Source: Kribbella aluminosa (lineage in GTDB: Bacteria > Actinomycetota > Actinomycetes > Propionibacteriales > Kribbellaceae). From it: a stretch of 64,000 bases of DNA. Under the pieces are notes generated by a model. That model saw only the letters and a list, made by a program, of their open reading frames with translations. It did not search any database and had not been told where the DNA came from. Both the position numbers and the translations under genes were made by a program. Location of the stretch: contig NZ_JAGINT010000002.1 in assembly GCF_017876295.1 (NCBI RefSeq), positions 1,488,001-1,552,000 of the forward strand, read 5' to 3'. Positions 8,493 to 16,826 of this stretch are shown here, in pieces. Numbering within the stretch: position 1 is the first letter of the stretch; each line of letters begins with the position of its first letter.

Positions 8493-9043
8493 CGGCCCTG
8501 GTCCTCTCGCTGACCGCGGCCGCGCTTGTTCTTGCAGTACTGGCGTGGATCCCCAAGTCGGGCTCCAACCTCGAGATCGCCGTCAGCGGCGTCATGCTCG
8601 CCTGTCTGGCCGCTGTCGGCGTACTGCTGCTGGTTGGCAACGGTGTGGCCGGCTGGGCCGAGCACTGGTGGGACGTGCTGCTCCTGGTCGCCGGAGCGCT
8701 CGCTGTCACCGGGGGAGGTCCGCTGACGACGTCTGTGCTGGCTTTGGCGGACAGGCGGAGTACACATGCCCAGTCGACGCAGAAAGCCGGAGAGGTCTTG
8801 CGTGGCGGCGCCCTGATCGGTGCGCTCGAACGGCTGGCCGTCTACGCCTCGCTGGTGTCAGGCTGGCCGGAGGGCATCGCGATCGTGCTGGCAATCAAGG
8901 GCCTGGCCAGGTACCCGGAACTACGCAGCCCTGACCAGCCGGCCTCTGTCACTCCCCAAGCCGTCGCAGAACGCTTCATCATCGGCACGTTCACCAGCGT
9001 CCTGTGGGCAGTAACCTGCGCGGGCCTCCTGCGCTCCCACTGA
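8489..9043 (+). CDS. integral membrane protein paired with SatD-like regulator
   Basis: A 184-residue protein with about four hydrophobic segments (residues 2-20, 28-50, 60-80 and 158-180) and a soluble loop containing GALIGALERLAVYASLVSGWPEGIAIVLAIKGLARYPEL. That loop resembles sequence seen in actinobacterial DUF3307-type or SatD-linked membrane proteins; I am not certain of the family. GTG 8489 overlaps the upstream stop by 4 bases, a strong sign that the two products act together. Confidence 0.75.
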   Translation: MTALVLSLTAAALVLAVLAWIPKSGSNLEIAVSGVMLACLAAVGVLLLVGNGVAGWAEHWWDVLLLVAGALAVTGGGPLTTSVLALADRRSTHAQSTQKAGEVLRGGALIGALERLAVYASLVSGWPEGIAIVLAIKGLARYPELRSPDQPASVTPQAVAERFIIGTFTSVLWAVTCAGLLRSH

Positions 9044-9045
9044 CC

Positions 9046-9618
9046 TCAGGTCCGCACCACATACGTGTTGACGACCTTGTCGTGCCAGGTCTGCTTCTGG
9101 TCGTCCCACAGCGGCCAGAGCGAGTCGAAGAAGCAGGCGTTGTTGAAGACGCCGCTCAGGAATTCGCGGAGGAATGCCCGGCCTGCTCCGATGGGCTGGC
9201 CGGTTCTGGAGTCGACCAGGCGGAGGTGCAGGACGCTCTTGCCTACGCTCTGACCGGTCCTGCCTTGACGGAAGACCCGGTTCCACAGGCCCAGTCCGAG
9301 GCTGGCGAGCATACCGACCAGGAGCAGGATGAGGGCGAACGCGGGTGGCGCATCGTTCGACGAGTCGTTGGCCGACTGACTGATGGCCGCCCCGATCATC
9401 ACACCGTACCCGATCAGGATCGGCACACCGGTGATCAGACCATCGATCAACGACGCGCCGACCCGCGGCAGCCAGTCCGCCAACGGCGGCACCGGCGGGC
9501 CATAGCCGTACCCGTACCCAGGCTGACCGTAAGGCTGTTGTCCGTAAGGCTGACCGTAGGGTTGCTGCCCGTACTGTGGGCGGTCTTCGGGTCGTTGGCC
9601 GTAGCCCGGTGTGCTCAT
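9046..9618 (-). CDS. RDD family membrane protein with YGQQP-rich N-terminus
   Basis: A 190-residue protein. A disordered Tyr/Gly/Gln/Pro-rich N-terminus (residues ~3-42) precedes an RDD domain: LPRVGASLIDGLI with the Arg and Asp residues, two or three membrane helices, and a C-terminal WPLWDDQKQTWHDKVVNTYVV signature. RDD proteins are membrane proteins of poorly known function, some proposed to be cation antiporters. I chose ATG 9618 because it gives MSTPGYGQ, the start style of its paralogue. A related RDD gene lies just upstream on the same strand, separated by a terminator-like hairpin. Confidence 0.87.
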   Translation of the reverse strand: MSTPGYGQRPEDRPQYGQQPYGQPYGQQPYGQPGYGYGYGPPVPPLADWLPRVGASLIDGLITGVPILIGYGVMIGAAISQSANDSSNDAPPAFALILLLVGMLASLGLGLWNRVFRQGRTGQSVGKSVLHLRLVDSRTGQPIGAGRAFLREFLSGVFNNACFFDSLWPLWDDQKQTWHDKVVNTYVVRT

Positions 9619-9648
9619 CCGAGGGGTTCCGTTCTTTTCGGAAAGCGT

Positions 9649-9683
9649 CGGACGCCGTGGCCAGTTGCCGGCCACGGCGTCCG
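9649..9683 (-). terminator. hairpin terminator between the two RDD genes
   Basis: A perfect 14-bp stem (CGGACGCCGTGGCC with GGCCACGGCGTCCG) around a 7-base loop lies between the upstream RDD gene and the downstream one, read on the minus strand. A short T-containing stretch follows. Confidence 0.65.
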
Positions 9684-9699
9684 GAGGCTATCGGTGCGG

Positions 9700-10437
9700 T
9701 CAGACCTTGACGACGTACGAGTTGTTGATCTTGTCCGCGAACGTCTGCTTTTTCTCGTCCCACAGCGGCCACAGGAAGCCCAGGTAACACGGCAGGGCGT
9801 CGAGGATGTGGGTGATGTCGCGCAGGATCGTCCTGCCGATGCCGAGCGGCTGACCGGTGTCGGCGCCGACCAGCTTGATGTTGACGATCTTCTTGCCCCA
9901 GGTCTGGCCGGTCCTGCCCTGCTGGATCCAGCGGTTGTAGACGAACAGACCGAGACCGATCAGCGTGAGGATCAGGCTGACGATGGTCAGGCCGGTGCTC
10001 GAGCTGCTGCCGTTGCCGTTCAGGGCGTTGCCGATACCGCTCGGCACGCCGACGATGAAACCGTCGATCAGGTAGCCGCCGACACGCAGCGGCCAGCTCG
10101 CCAGCTCACCTGACGGCGCACCGCCGTACCCGTAACCGGCCTGCCCGTACTGCCCAGGCTGTCCGGGGAAGCCGGGCTGCTGCCCGTACTGTCCCGGCTG
10201 CTGCGGGTACCCGGGCTGCTGCCCGTAACCCGGCTGCTGCCCATACCCGGGCTGTTGACCGTACTGCCCAGGCTGCTGGCCGTAACCCGGCTGCTGCCCA
10301 TACCCAGGCGGCTGCTGCCCGTACCCGGGCTGCTGCCCGTACTGCCCCGGCTGTCCGGGCTGCCCAGGCTGTCCCGGCTGACCGGGCTGTTGTGGGTCTT
10401 GCGGGCCGTAACCCGGCGGTGGCGTCGGAGTGCTCAC
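9700..10437 (-). CDS. RDD family membrane protein with PGYGQQ repeats
   Basis: A 245-residue protein whose first ~105 residues are a low-complexity tail of PGQ, YGQQPG and PGYGQQ units, followed by an RDD domain (LRVGGYLIDGFIVG, WIQQGRTGQTWGKKIVNIKL, FLWPLWDEKKQTFADKINNSYVV). It is closely related to the neighbouring RDD protein. The repeat tail is presumably cytoplasmic and disordered. Its gene start faces the divergent DUF2752 gene. Confidence 0.88.
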   Translation of the reverse strand: MSTPTPPPGYGPQDPQQPGQPGQPGQPGQPGQYGQQPGYGQQPPGYGQQPGYGQQPGQYGQQPGYGQQPGYGQQPGYPQQPGQYGQQPGFPGQPGQYGQAGYGYGGAPSGELASWPLRVGGYLIDGFIVGVPSGIGNALNGNGSSSSTGLTIVSLILTLIGLGLFVYNRWIQQGRTGQTWGKKIVNIKLVGADTGQPLGIGRTILRDITHILDALPCYLGFLWPLWDEKKQTFADKINNSYVVKV

Positions 10438-10543
10438 GACGATCCCTTCTGGCGATGGTGCATTGAGGAGTGAGTTGCAGGCTAATCGTCGGACGGATCA
10501 GATCCGCCGACGGATCCCAGGAATTGAGAGATACCTTTGTGCG

Positions 10544-10984
10544 GTGAGCCTCTCGCAGAGCGTCGTACTCCGGCCTACCGGCCCGGTCCAGCCGCTGGAC
10601 CGCCGGGTGTGGGGCCTGACCGCTGTCGGCGTCGGCGGCTTCCTGCTCGCCGGTGTCTACCAGCTGTCCGGCCAGCGGATCGGCATCCCGTGCATCCTGC
10701 ACGCGACCACCGGCCTGAACTGCCCGCTCTGCGGGTCGACGCGGATGGCCGCGGCCATGCTCCGCGGCGACTTCGGCGGCGCCTGGCACTTCAACCCCGT
10801 GGTGTTCGTGCTCGGCCCGCTGATCGGAGTTGCCGTCGGCTACCAAGTGCTTGCCTGGGCGCTCGAATCGCTGCGCCTGGTCCGGCTGCCGCGGCTGCAG
10901 CTGAGCCGTCGCGCTGCCGACTGGACGGTCTACAGCATCGTCGCGCTGCTGATCGTGTACGGCGTCGCGCGCAACCTGTTCTGA
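10544..10984 (+). CDS. DUF2752 membrane protein
   Basis: A 146-residue protein with the DUF2752 signature GIPCILHATTGLNCPLCGSTR at residues ~43-63, including the conserved Cys pair CPLCG, and membrane helices on both sides. Function is unknown. The GTG at 10544 is a better start than the ATG at 10430, because the latter would run through the divergent RDD promoter and add non-conserved sequence. Confidence 0.85.
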   Translation: MSLSQSVVLRPTGPVQPLDRRVWGLTAVGVGGFLLAGVYQLSGQRIGIPCILHATTGLNCPLCGSTRMAAAMLRGDFGGAWHFNPVVFVLGPLIGVAVGYQVLAWALESLRLVRLPRLQLSRRAADWTVYSIVALLIVYGVARNLF

Positions 10985-10990
10985 CGGCCG

Positions 10991-11014
10991 GGCGGGCGAC
11001 AACTGCCGCCCGCC
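10991..11014. terminator. hairpin between convergent genes
   Basis: GGCGGGC (10991-10997) can pair with GCCCGCC (11008-11014) in the 37-base gap between two convergent stops, a likely bidirectional terminator without a T tract. Confidence 0.45.
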
Positions 11015-11021
11015 GCACTGC

Positions 11022-11603
11022 CTACTGGTTCTGCAGCCGGACGATCGTGCTGATGATGCCGATCACCAGCGCGACGATGCCGCCGATCCAGGCGACCCGC
11101 GCCAGCGTGTCGGACTGACCCTGCTCGCGGAACTTACCCTGCGCGATGACGCCGAGGATGATCGCGGCCGGGGAACAGCAGAACCAGCAGACGATGCCGA
11201 TGATCGACATGATCTTCGGCGCGTTGCTCGGCGGTGCGGTGGCGCCGTAGCCGGCGTTCCCACCGGGGTACTGACCGTAGCCGCCGGGCTGCTGCCCATA
11301 CCCACCAGGCTGCTGCTGCCCGTATCCACCAGGCTGCTGCTGGCCGTACGGACCGGGCTGCTGCTGGCCGTATCCACCAGGCTGCTGCTGGCCGTACGGA
11401 CCGGGCTGCTGCTGGCCGTATCCACCGGGCTGCTGCTGACCGTAGCCGCCAGGCTCCTGCTGACCGTAACCAGGCTGCTGGCCGTAGCCCGGTTGACCTG
11501 GCTGGCCAGGCTGCCCGTACTGACCCGGCTGCTGCCCAGGATAGCCCTCCGGTCCGTTCGGGTTGTTCTGGTCGTCGCCGGGAGGTGGCGTCGGTGTGCT
11601 CAC
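11022..11603 (-). CDS. DUF4190-like membrane protein with PGGYGQQQ tandem repeats
   Basis: A 193-residue protein. Residues ~15-120 are tandem PGGYGQQQ/PGPYGQQQ octapeptides. Residues 128-190 contain two hydrophobic helices: MSIIGIVCWFCCSPAAIILGVIAQ and a C-terminal helix of the DUF4190 type. The N-terminus MSTPTPPPG matches the RDD protein gene upstream, which points to a shared ancestry of the leader and tail. Its role is unknown; the tail may mediate condensate-like or protein-protein contacts (inference). Confidence 0.78.
   Translation of the reverse strand: MSTPTPPPGDDQNNPNGPEGYPGQQPGQYGQPGQPGQPGYGQQPGYGQQEPGGYGQQQPGGYGQQQPGPYGQQQPGGYGQQQPGPYGQQQPGGYGQQQPGGYGQQPGGYGQYPGGNAGYGATAPPSNAPKIMSIIGIVCWFCCSPAAIILGVIAQGKFREQGQSDTLARVAWIGGIVALVIGIISTIVRLQNQ
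11281..11500. repeat. 24-bp coding tandem repeats
   Basis: In-frame tandem repeats of about 24 bases encode the PGGYGQQQ octads of the DUF4190-like protein; neighbouring units differ at only a few bases, for example TATCCACCAGG against TACGGACCGGG. They are prone to copy-number change and assembly collapse. Confidence 0.85.
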
Positions 11604-11701
11604 CGCGGTTCCCTTCTGAGAACGTCGTGGAATCAGCGCAGCCTATCTTTCCCACAGGTTCGCAGTCATGCCCCCACACCGTGCCCGGAAACCGCGACGG
11701 C

Positions 11702-11724
11702 CGCCGCGACAGGGCGTCGCGGCG
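11702..11724 (-). terminator. hairpin downstream of pstB
   Basis: CGCCGCGAC (11702-11710) pairs with GTCGCGGCG (11716-11724) around a 5-base loop, 25 bases beyond the pstB stop. A plausible end of the pst operon. Confidence 0.5.
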
Positions 11725-11748
11725 ACCGTTCGGCGGGTGACGGGTGGA

Positions 11749-12525
11749 TCAGCCGAAGCGGCCGGTGATGTAGTCCTCGGTGGCCTTCTCGGTGGGGTTG
11801 GAGAAGATCTGCTTGGTCGGGGCCATCTCGATCAGCCGCCCCGGCTTGCCGGTCGCCGCCAGGTTGAAGAACGCGGTCTGGTCGGAGACCCGGGCCGCCT
11901 GCTGCATGTTGTGCGTGACGATGACGACCGTGAACTTGTCCTTCAGCTTCTCGATCAGGTCCTCGATCGCCAGCGTCGAGATCGGGTCCAGGGCCGAGCA
12001 CGGCTCGTCCATCAGGATCACCTCGGGCTCGACCGCGATCGCCCGGGCGATGCAGAGCCGCTGCTGCTGACCGCCGGACAGGCCGGCGCCGGGCTTGTCG
12101 AGCCGGTCCTTGACCTCGTTCCAGAGGTTGGCGCCCTTGAGGGACTCCTCGACCACCTGGGTGAGTTTCTTCTTGTCCTTCATGCCGTTCAGCTTCAGGC
12201 CGGACGCGACGTTGTCGAAGATCGACATCGTCGGGAACGGGTTCGGGCGCTGGAACACCATGCCGACCACGCGGCGGACCGCGACCGGGTCGATGCCGTT
12301 GCCGTACAGGTCCTGCTGGTCCAGCGTCACCTTGCCCTCGACGCGGGCGCCGGGGATCACCTCGTGCATCCGGTTCAAGGTCCGCAGGAAGGTGGACTTG
12401 CCGCAGCCGGACGGGCCGATGAACGCGGTGACCGAGCGGGGCTCGATCGTCATCGACACGTCCTCGACGGCCTTGAAGTCGCCGTAGAAGACGTTGAGGC
12501 CACTGACCTCGATGCGCTTAGCCAT
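11749..12525 (-). CDS. pstB: phosphate ABC transporter ATP-binding protein PstB
   Basis: A 258-residue ATPase that powers high-affinity phosphate import. It has Walker A GPSGCGKST (~38-46), signature LSGGQQQRLCIARA, Walker B VILMDEPCSALDP, and the PstB hallmark MVFQRPNPFPTMSIFDNVA. It is the last gene of pstSCAB, 19 bases after pstA. No phoU follows; the PhoU-like DUF47 gene sits with the Pit transporters instead. Confidence 0.97.
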   Translation of the reverse strand: MAKRIEVSGLNVFYGDFKAVEDVSMTIEPRSVTAFIGPSGCGKSTFLRTLNRMHEVIPGARVEGKVTLDQQDLYGNGIDPVAVRRVVGMVFQRPNPFPTMSIFDNVASGLKLNGMKDKKKLTQVVEESLKGANLWNEVKDRLDKPGAGLSGGQQQRLCIARAIAVEPEVILMDEPCSALDPISTLAIEDLIEKLKDKFTVVIVTHNMQQAARVSDQTAFFNLAATGKPGRLIEMAPTKQIFSNPTEKATEDYITGRFG

Positions 12526-12544
12526 ATCGGATCGGAACCTCTCG

Positions 12545-13465
12545 CTATTTCGACTTGACGGCGCTGAACCGGGCGATCAGCCGGGCCAGCAGGTTGAGGA
12601 CGAGCACCAGCAGGATCAGCGTCAGTGCCGCCGCCCAGACCCGGTCCGCGGCGTGCGGCAGGGCCAGCTCGGTACGGTCCTGGTTGATCATCGTCGGCAG
12701 TGCGCCCATGAAGCCGTTGAACGGGTTCAGGTTGATGTTCTTCGAGTAGCCGACCAGGATCAGCAGCGGCGCGGTCTCACCCATCACCCGGGCCAGACCG
12801 AGCATCACGCCGGTGACGATGCCGCCGAACGCCGTCGGCACGACGATCTTCAGGATCGTCTTCCACTTCGGTACGCCGAGCGCGTACGAGGCCTCCCGCA
12901 ACTCGTCGGGCACCAGTTTCAGCATCTCCTCGGTGGACCGCAGCACGACCGGGAGCATCAGCAGCACCAGCGACAGCGACACCGCGAAACCGACCCGGTT
13001 GAAGCCGAAGACGGTGATCCAGACGGCGTACACGAACAGCGCCGCGACGATCGACGGGACGCCGGTGAGGATGTCGATCATGAAGCTGACCACCTTGGCG
13101 ACCCTGGTGCCCTTGCCGTACTCGACCAGGTAGATCGCGCCGAGGATCGCGATCGGGACCGCGATCACCGCGGTGATCAGGGCCATGATCAGCGTGCCCA
13201 TGATCGCGTGGTACGCACCGCCGCCGGCCCGGCGCACGGTGATGCCGCGCTGCGACTGGCTCCACCAGTCGGCGTTCAGCAGCAGGTGGTAGCCCTTGCC
13301 GATCACCGTGATCAGGATCCAGGCCAGTGGGATCAGCGCGATCACGAACGCCAGCACGATCAGCACGGTGGCCAGCGTGTTCTTGAACGCGCGGGCCCCG
13401 GACCGCCCGGTCAGGTCCAGCGCCTGCCCATCGTACGCAGGCTTGTTCTCTGCGATCGTGGTCAT
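12545..13465 (-). CDS. pstA: phosphate ABC transporter permease PstA
   Basis: A 306-residue inner-membrane permease with six predicted helices and the EAA-loop region ELREASYALGVPKWKTILKIVVP. It forms the channel with PstC. Its ATG overlaps the pstC stop as ATGA, so the two are translated together. Confidence 0.96.
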   Translation of the reverse strand: MTTIAENKPAYDGQALDLTGRSGARAFKNTLATVLIVLAFVIALIPLAWILITVIGKGYHLLLNADWWSQSQRGITVRRAGGGAYHAIMGTLIMALITAVIAVPIAILGAIYLVEYGKGTRVAKVVSFMIDILTGVPSIVAALFVYAVWITVFGFNRVGFAVSLSLVLLMLPVVLRSTEEMLKLVPDELREASYALGVPKWKTILKIVVPTAFGGIVTGVMLGLARVMGETAPLLILVGYSKNINLNPFNGFMGALPTMINQDRTELALPHAADRVWAAALTLILLVLVLNLLARLIARFSAVKSK

Positions 13466-14619
13466 GCCGTTGCTCCTTCGGCGCGGCGGTTGCGGCGCGG
13501 CCGCTTCTTGGCACCCGGCGTACTGCGGTCGACGATGATCCGGGCCGCGGAGTTGACCAGGAACGTGACCACGAACAGCACCAGGCCGGCCGCGATGTAC
13601 GCGCCGGTCTTCTCCGGCGAGTCGAACTCGGCGGCGTTGTTGGCGATCTTCGACGCGAACGTCTCACCGCCGGCGAAGATCGACGGGTCCCACGGGTCGT
13701 TGCCGTTCGGCACCGTCAGGATGATCATCACCGCGACGGTCTCACCGAGCGCGCGGCCGAGGCCGAGCATCGAGGCGCTGACCACACCGGAGCGCCCGTA
13801 CGGCAGGACCGCCATCCGGATCATCTCCCACTTGGTGGCGCCGAGCGCCAGTGCACCCTCGCGGTGCGCGATCGGCGTCTGCGCGAAGATCTCCCGGCTG
13901 ATCGCGGTGACCACCGGCAGGATCATGATCGCCAGCACCACCGACACAGTGAAGACCACGCCGACGTTGTCGCCGATCGGCTTCTTGAACACCGGGATCC
14001 AGCCGAGCCCGTCGGACAGTCCGTTGATCACCGGGAGCAGGATCGGCGCGAAGAACAGCGCGCCCCACAGGCCGTAGACGATCGACGGTACGGCGGCCAG
14101 CAGGTCGACCGCGTGCGCCACCGGAGCGGCCAGGCGTTTCGGCGCGTAGTACGTGACGAACAGTGCGACGCCGATCGCGACCGGTACGGCGATCAGCATC
14201 CCGATCAGCGAGCTGATCACGGTGGTGTAGAAGAGTGCGGCGATACCGAACTGCGGGTGGCTGCCGCCCGGGCTCCAGACCCGGGAGAACAGGAAGCTGC
14301 TCTTGTCGTCGGCGAGCGCCGGGATCGCCAGCGCCAGCAGGAAGATGCCGACGAACGCGACGATCAGGATCACCAGGCCGCCGGAGCCGCGGGCGAGCCC
14401 GCCGAACAACCGGTCGCCCAGGTGACCGACCGGGCCGAGGGCCAGTTCGCGATCGTCGCCGGCCTTGGCGGCGGCCGGCGTACCGTCCGTGGCCTCGACG
14501 CCGGACTCGGTCAGTACCTCGGTGGACTGCTGTGCTGTCGGGGCCGGATCCGCGGCCACCTGGTCCGCGGCCGTGCCGTCCGGCCGGTCGGGCGGTGCCG
14601 TGCCGTCTGGACTACTCAT
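13462..14619 (-). CDS. pstC: phosphate ABC transporter permease PstC
   Basis: A 385-residue permease. It has an unusually long, acidic, Ala/Pro/Thr-rich cytoplasmic N-terminus of about 70 residues, then six helices and the EAA motif HREGALALGATKWEMIRMAVLP. It forms the phosphate channel with PstA. A strong hairpin lies between it and pstS. Confidence 0.96.
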   Translation of the reverse strand: MSSPDGTAPPDRPDGTAADQVAADPAPTAQQSTEVLTESGVEATDGTPAAAKAGDDRELALGPVGHLGDRLFGGLARGSGGLVILIVAFVGIFLLALAIPALADDKSSFLFSRVWSPGGSHPQFGIAALFYTTVISSLIGMLIAVPVAIGVALFVTYYAPKRLAAPVAHAVDLLAAVPSIVYGLWGALFFAPILLPVINGLSDGLGWIPVFKKPIGDNVGVVFTVSVVLAIMILPVVTAISREIFAQTPIAHREGALALGATKWEMIRMAVLPYGRSGVVSASMLGLGRALGETVAVMIILTVPNGNDPWDPSIFAGGETFASKIANNAAEFDSPEKTGAYIAAGLVLFVVTFLVNSAARIIVDRSTPGAKKRPRRNRRAEGATA

Positions 14620-14674
14620 CGATGGTGCTCCAAGCGCCTGAATCGTGACGGGTGACGTCTGGTCTTCAGTGGCA

Positions 14675-14717
14675 CGAGCCCCGGCCGCCTCCGATGACTC
14701 GGACCGGCCGGGGCTCG
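14675..14717 (-). terminator. intercistronic hairpin between pstS and pstC
   Basis: A perfect 13-bp stem, CGAGCCCCGGCCG with CGGCCGGGGCTCG, in the 117-base gap between pstS and pstC. It lacks a T tract. It may act as an attenuator or as a 3' stabiliser that keeps pstS transcripts more abundant than those of the membrane components. Confidence 0.6.
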
Positions 14718-14736
14718 CATCAGTACTGCTTCGCGA

Positions 14737-15849
14737 TCAGCTGATCGCCTGGATCGCGGCGTCGACCTTGGTCTGGATCTCGGCCGGGAGCGGCGCGTAG
14801 TTCAGGCTGGTCAGCGAGGACTGGCCGTCCTTGCTGATGAAGTAGCTCAGGAAGCTCTTCACCAGCGCGGTCTTCTCGGCCGGGAGGCCCTTGGTGCAGG
14901 CGATCTCGTAGGTGACCAGGATGATCGGGTACGCACCCGGGGCCTTGGTCGCGTAGTCCAGCTTCATGGCCAGGTCGGAACCGGTGCCGGCCGGCTTCGC
15001 GGCGGCCAGCGCCTTGCCGGCGGAGTCGGCGGACAGCTCGACCGGGGTGCCGGAGCCGTTGTCGATCAGCGCGATGCCCAGCTTGTTGTCGACGGCGTAC
15101 GACCACTCGACGTACGAGATCGAGTTCTTGGTGCTCTTCACGCCCTCGGCGACACCGGCCGACTTCTCCTTGCCGGAGCCCGTGCCGGTCCACTTCTTGG
15201 CCGGCTCACCCTTCCACGCACCGCCACCGGACGCCTTCAGGTACTTCGTGAAGTTCTCGGTGGTGCCGGAATCGTCGGACCGGAAGAACACCGAGATCGG
15301 CGCCGACGGCAGCGTGACGCCGGCGTTCAGCTTGGCGATCGCCGGGTCGTTCCAGGTCTTGATGGCGCCCTGGAAGATCTTCGCGGCGGTCGGGCCGTCG
15401 AGGGTCAGCTTGGAGACGCCGTCGACGTTGTAGGCGATCGCGATCGGGCCGATGACCATCGGCAGGTCGACGGCCGGGTTGCCCGCGCAGCGCTTGGTGG
15501 CGGCGGTCATCTCGTCCGGCTTGAGGGCCGAGTCGGAGCCGGCGAAGTCCACCTGGTTCGCGTTGAACTGCTTGATACCCGCGCCGGAACCGGTCGGGTT
15601 GTAGTTCACCGTGACGTCGGCGCACTTCTCGTTGTACTTGCTGATGACCTCGTCGATGGCGTTCTTCTGCGCCGAGGAACCCTCGGCGTTCAGGGTGCCC
15701 TTCGGGCAGTCGGCACCGGTGGACGACGACGAGGCGCCCGGGCTCGAGGAGCCGGACGGCGTCGGGTCGCTGCCACAGGCGCTGAGGGCGAGGACGCCGA
15801 CGGAAGCCACGGCGACGGAGCCGACGCGGAACAGGCGATTGACGGACAC
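14737..15849 (-). CDS. pstS: phosphate-binding lipoprotein PstS
   Basis: A 370-residue periplasmic-type phosphate receptor. The signal peptide ends in LALSAC with lipid-anchor Cys25, followed by a Ser/Pro/Thr linker and the PstS fold (AEGSSAQKNAIDEVISKY, VNYNPTGSGAGIKQF, FRSDDSGTTENFTKYL). GTG start with AGAAGGGCA upstream. It is the first gene of pstSCAB, under a PHO-box array. Confidence 0.96.
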   Translation of the reverse strand: MSVNRLFRVGSVAVASVGVLALSACGSDPTPSGSSSPGASSSSTGADCPKGTLNAEGSSAQKNAIDEVISKYNEKCADVTVNYNPTGSGAGIKQFNANQVDFAGSDSALKPDEMTAATKRCAGNPAVDLPMVIGPIAIAYNVDGVSKLTLDGPTAAKIFQGAIKTWNDPAIAKLNAGVTLPSAPISVFFRSDDSGTTENFTKYLKASGGGAWKGEPAKKWTGTGSGKEKSAGVAEGVKSTKNSISYVEWSYAVDNKLGIALIDNGSGTPVELSADSAGKALAAAKPAGTGSDLAMKLDYATKAPGAYPIILVTYEIACTKGLPAEKTALVKSFLSYFISKDGQSSLTSLNYAPLPAEIQTKVDAAIQAIS

Positions 15850-15910
15850 GAGAGTGTTGCCCTTCTGCGGGAATCAGACTTCTGAACTTCCACAGACGGT
15901 AGGGAGACCA

Positions 15911-16005
15911 GGTGACGCGGCGGTCCGTCGCTGGTGAACGAGCGGTGAACGGTTCCGGTAGCGTGTGCGACGGCTGGCGTGCCGACAGGCGGCCAACAGG
16001 TGAAC
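15911..16005 (-). promoter_or_regulatory. PHO-box array upstream of pstS
   Basis: On the minus strand the PhoP half-site GTTCACC occurs exactly at 15944-15950 and 15933-15939, 11 bases apart, with weaker copies on the same 11-base register at 15922 and 15911 (GGTCCGT and GGTGACG on the plus strand). Another exact copy lies at 15999-16005, five 11-base steps upstream. Direct 11-base repeats of this kind are the known PhoP-binding arrangement in Streptomyces. The rest of the gap from 15850 to 16220 holds an AT-richer promoter-like stretch near 16010-16070 and nothing else I can identify. Confidence 0.82.
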
Positions 16006-16220
16006 TCAGTTAAGAGCTGTCACTCTCCGTAGATGTAAACAGCCCTCTGCTCACGTTTTGGTAACGCTCGGCGCATCTGCGACCTGAGCGTTCGCCCCCC
16101 CGGCGCCCCGCGGAACAGGTTGCCGGGACAGGCACACGGTAGTACGCCGCCGTGCCAGCGGCGACGTCACGTTCGGTGTTTGCCGTCACATCAGTGGTTG
16201 GACCAATTAACCGGACGGGT

Positions 16221-16694
16221 TCAGCTGGAGAAGTCCTCCGGGGCGACGCCGTCCAGGAACTCCCGGAAGCGCTCCAGCTCGGCCTGCTCCTCCTCGGGAG
16301 TGGCGACGCCGGCCTCCCGCAGTACCTCTTCGGTGCAGCGGATCGGCGTACCCAGGCGGACCGCGAGCGCGACCGAGTCGCTCGGTCTGGCCGACACCCG
16401 GACGCCGTTGGCGAGCAGGAGCTCGGCGTAGAACACCGCGTCCCGGAGCTCGACGATCTCGACCGCCTCGATGTGTACGTCGAACGCCTGGATCAGGTCG
16501 CGCATCAGGTCGTGGGTGAGCGGCCGCGACGGACGCAGGCCCTGCTCCTCATAAGCGATCGCGGTCGCCTCGACCGAGCCGATCGAGATCGGCAGGTAGC
16601 GGTAGCCCTCGGTCTCGCGCAGCATCATCACCGGGGCCCGGTTGGGCGATTCCATCCGGATCCCGATCAGTGTCAGTTCTCGCATCATCGTCAT
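16221..16694 (-). CDS. DUF151 / bifunctional nuclease family protein
   Basis: A 157-residue protein of the BFN/DUF151 family: RELTLIGIRMESPNRAPVMMLRE, then YLPISIGSVEATAIAYEEQG and RPLTHDLMRDLI, and a C-terminal acidic helix. Plant homologues show RNase and DNase activity; the bacterial role is poorly defined. Three ATG codons are close together; I chose the first (16694, MTMMREL), which has GGGGCG upstream. Starting further upstream would add 40 low-complexity residues. Confidence 0.88.
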   Translation of the reverse strand: MTMMRELTLIGIRMESPNRAPVMMLRETEGYRYLPISIGSVEATAIAYEEQGLRPSRPLTHDLMRDLIQAFDVHIEAVEIVELRDAVFYAELLLANGVRVSARPSDSVALAVRLGTPIRCTEEVLREAGVATPEEEQAELERFREFLDGVAPEDFSS

Positions 16695-16826
16695 GGTGCG
16701 CCCCGAACCTCTCCTCAGACCGGCACCCGGTGGGACGCCGGTTCCTCGGGTAGGAACATACCCGTCACCTCCAGTGTCACCCGGCACACCCGTCGCCCGT
16801 ACCGCGATCTTCACCGAGCCGTGTCG

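Noticed and set aside
11281..11500. CRISPR-like array
   Set aside because: The repeats are contiguous, in frame and encode PGGYGQQQ octads; there are no unique spacers and no cas genes.
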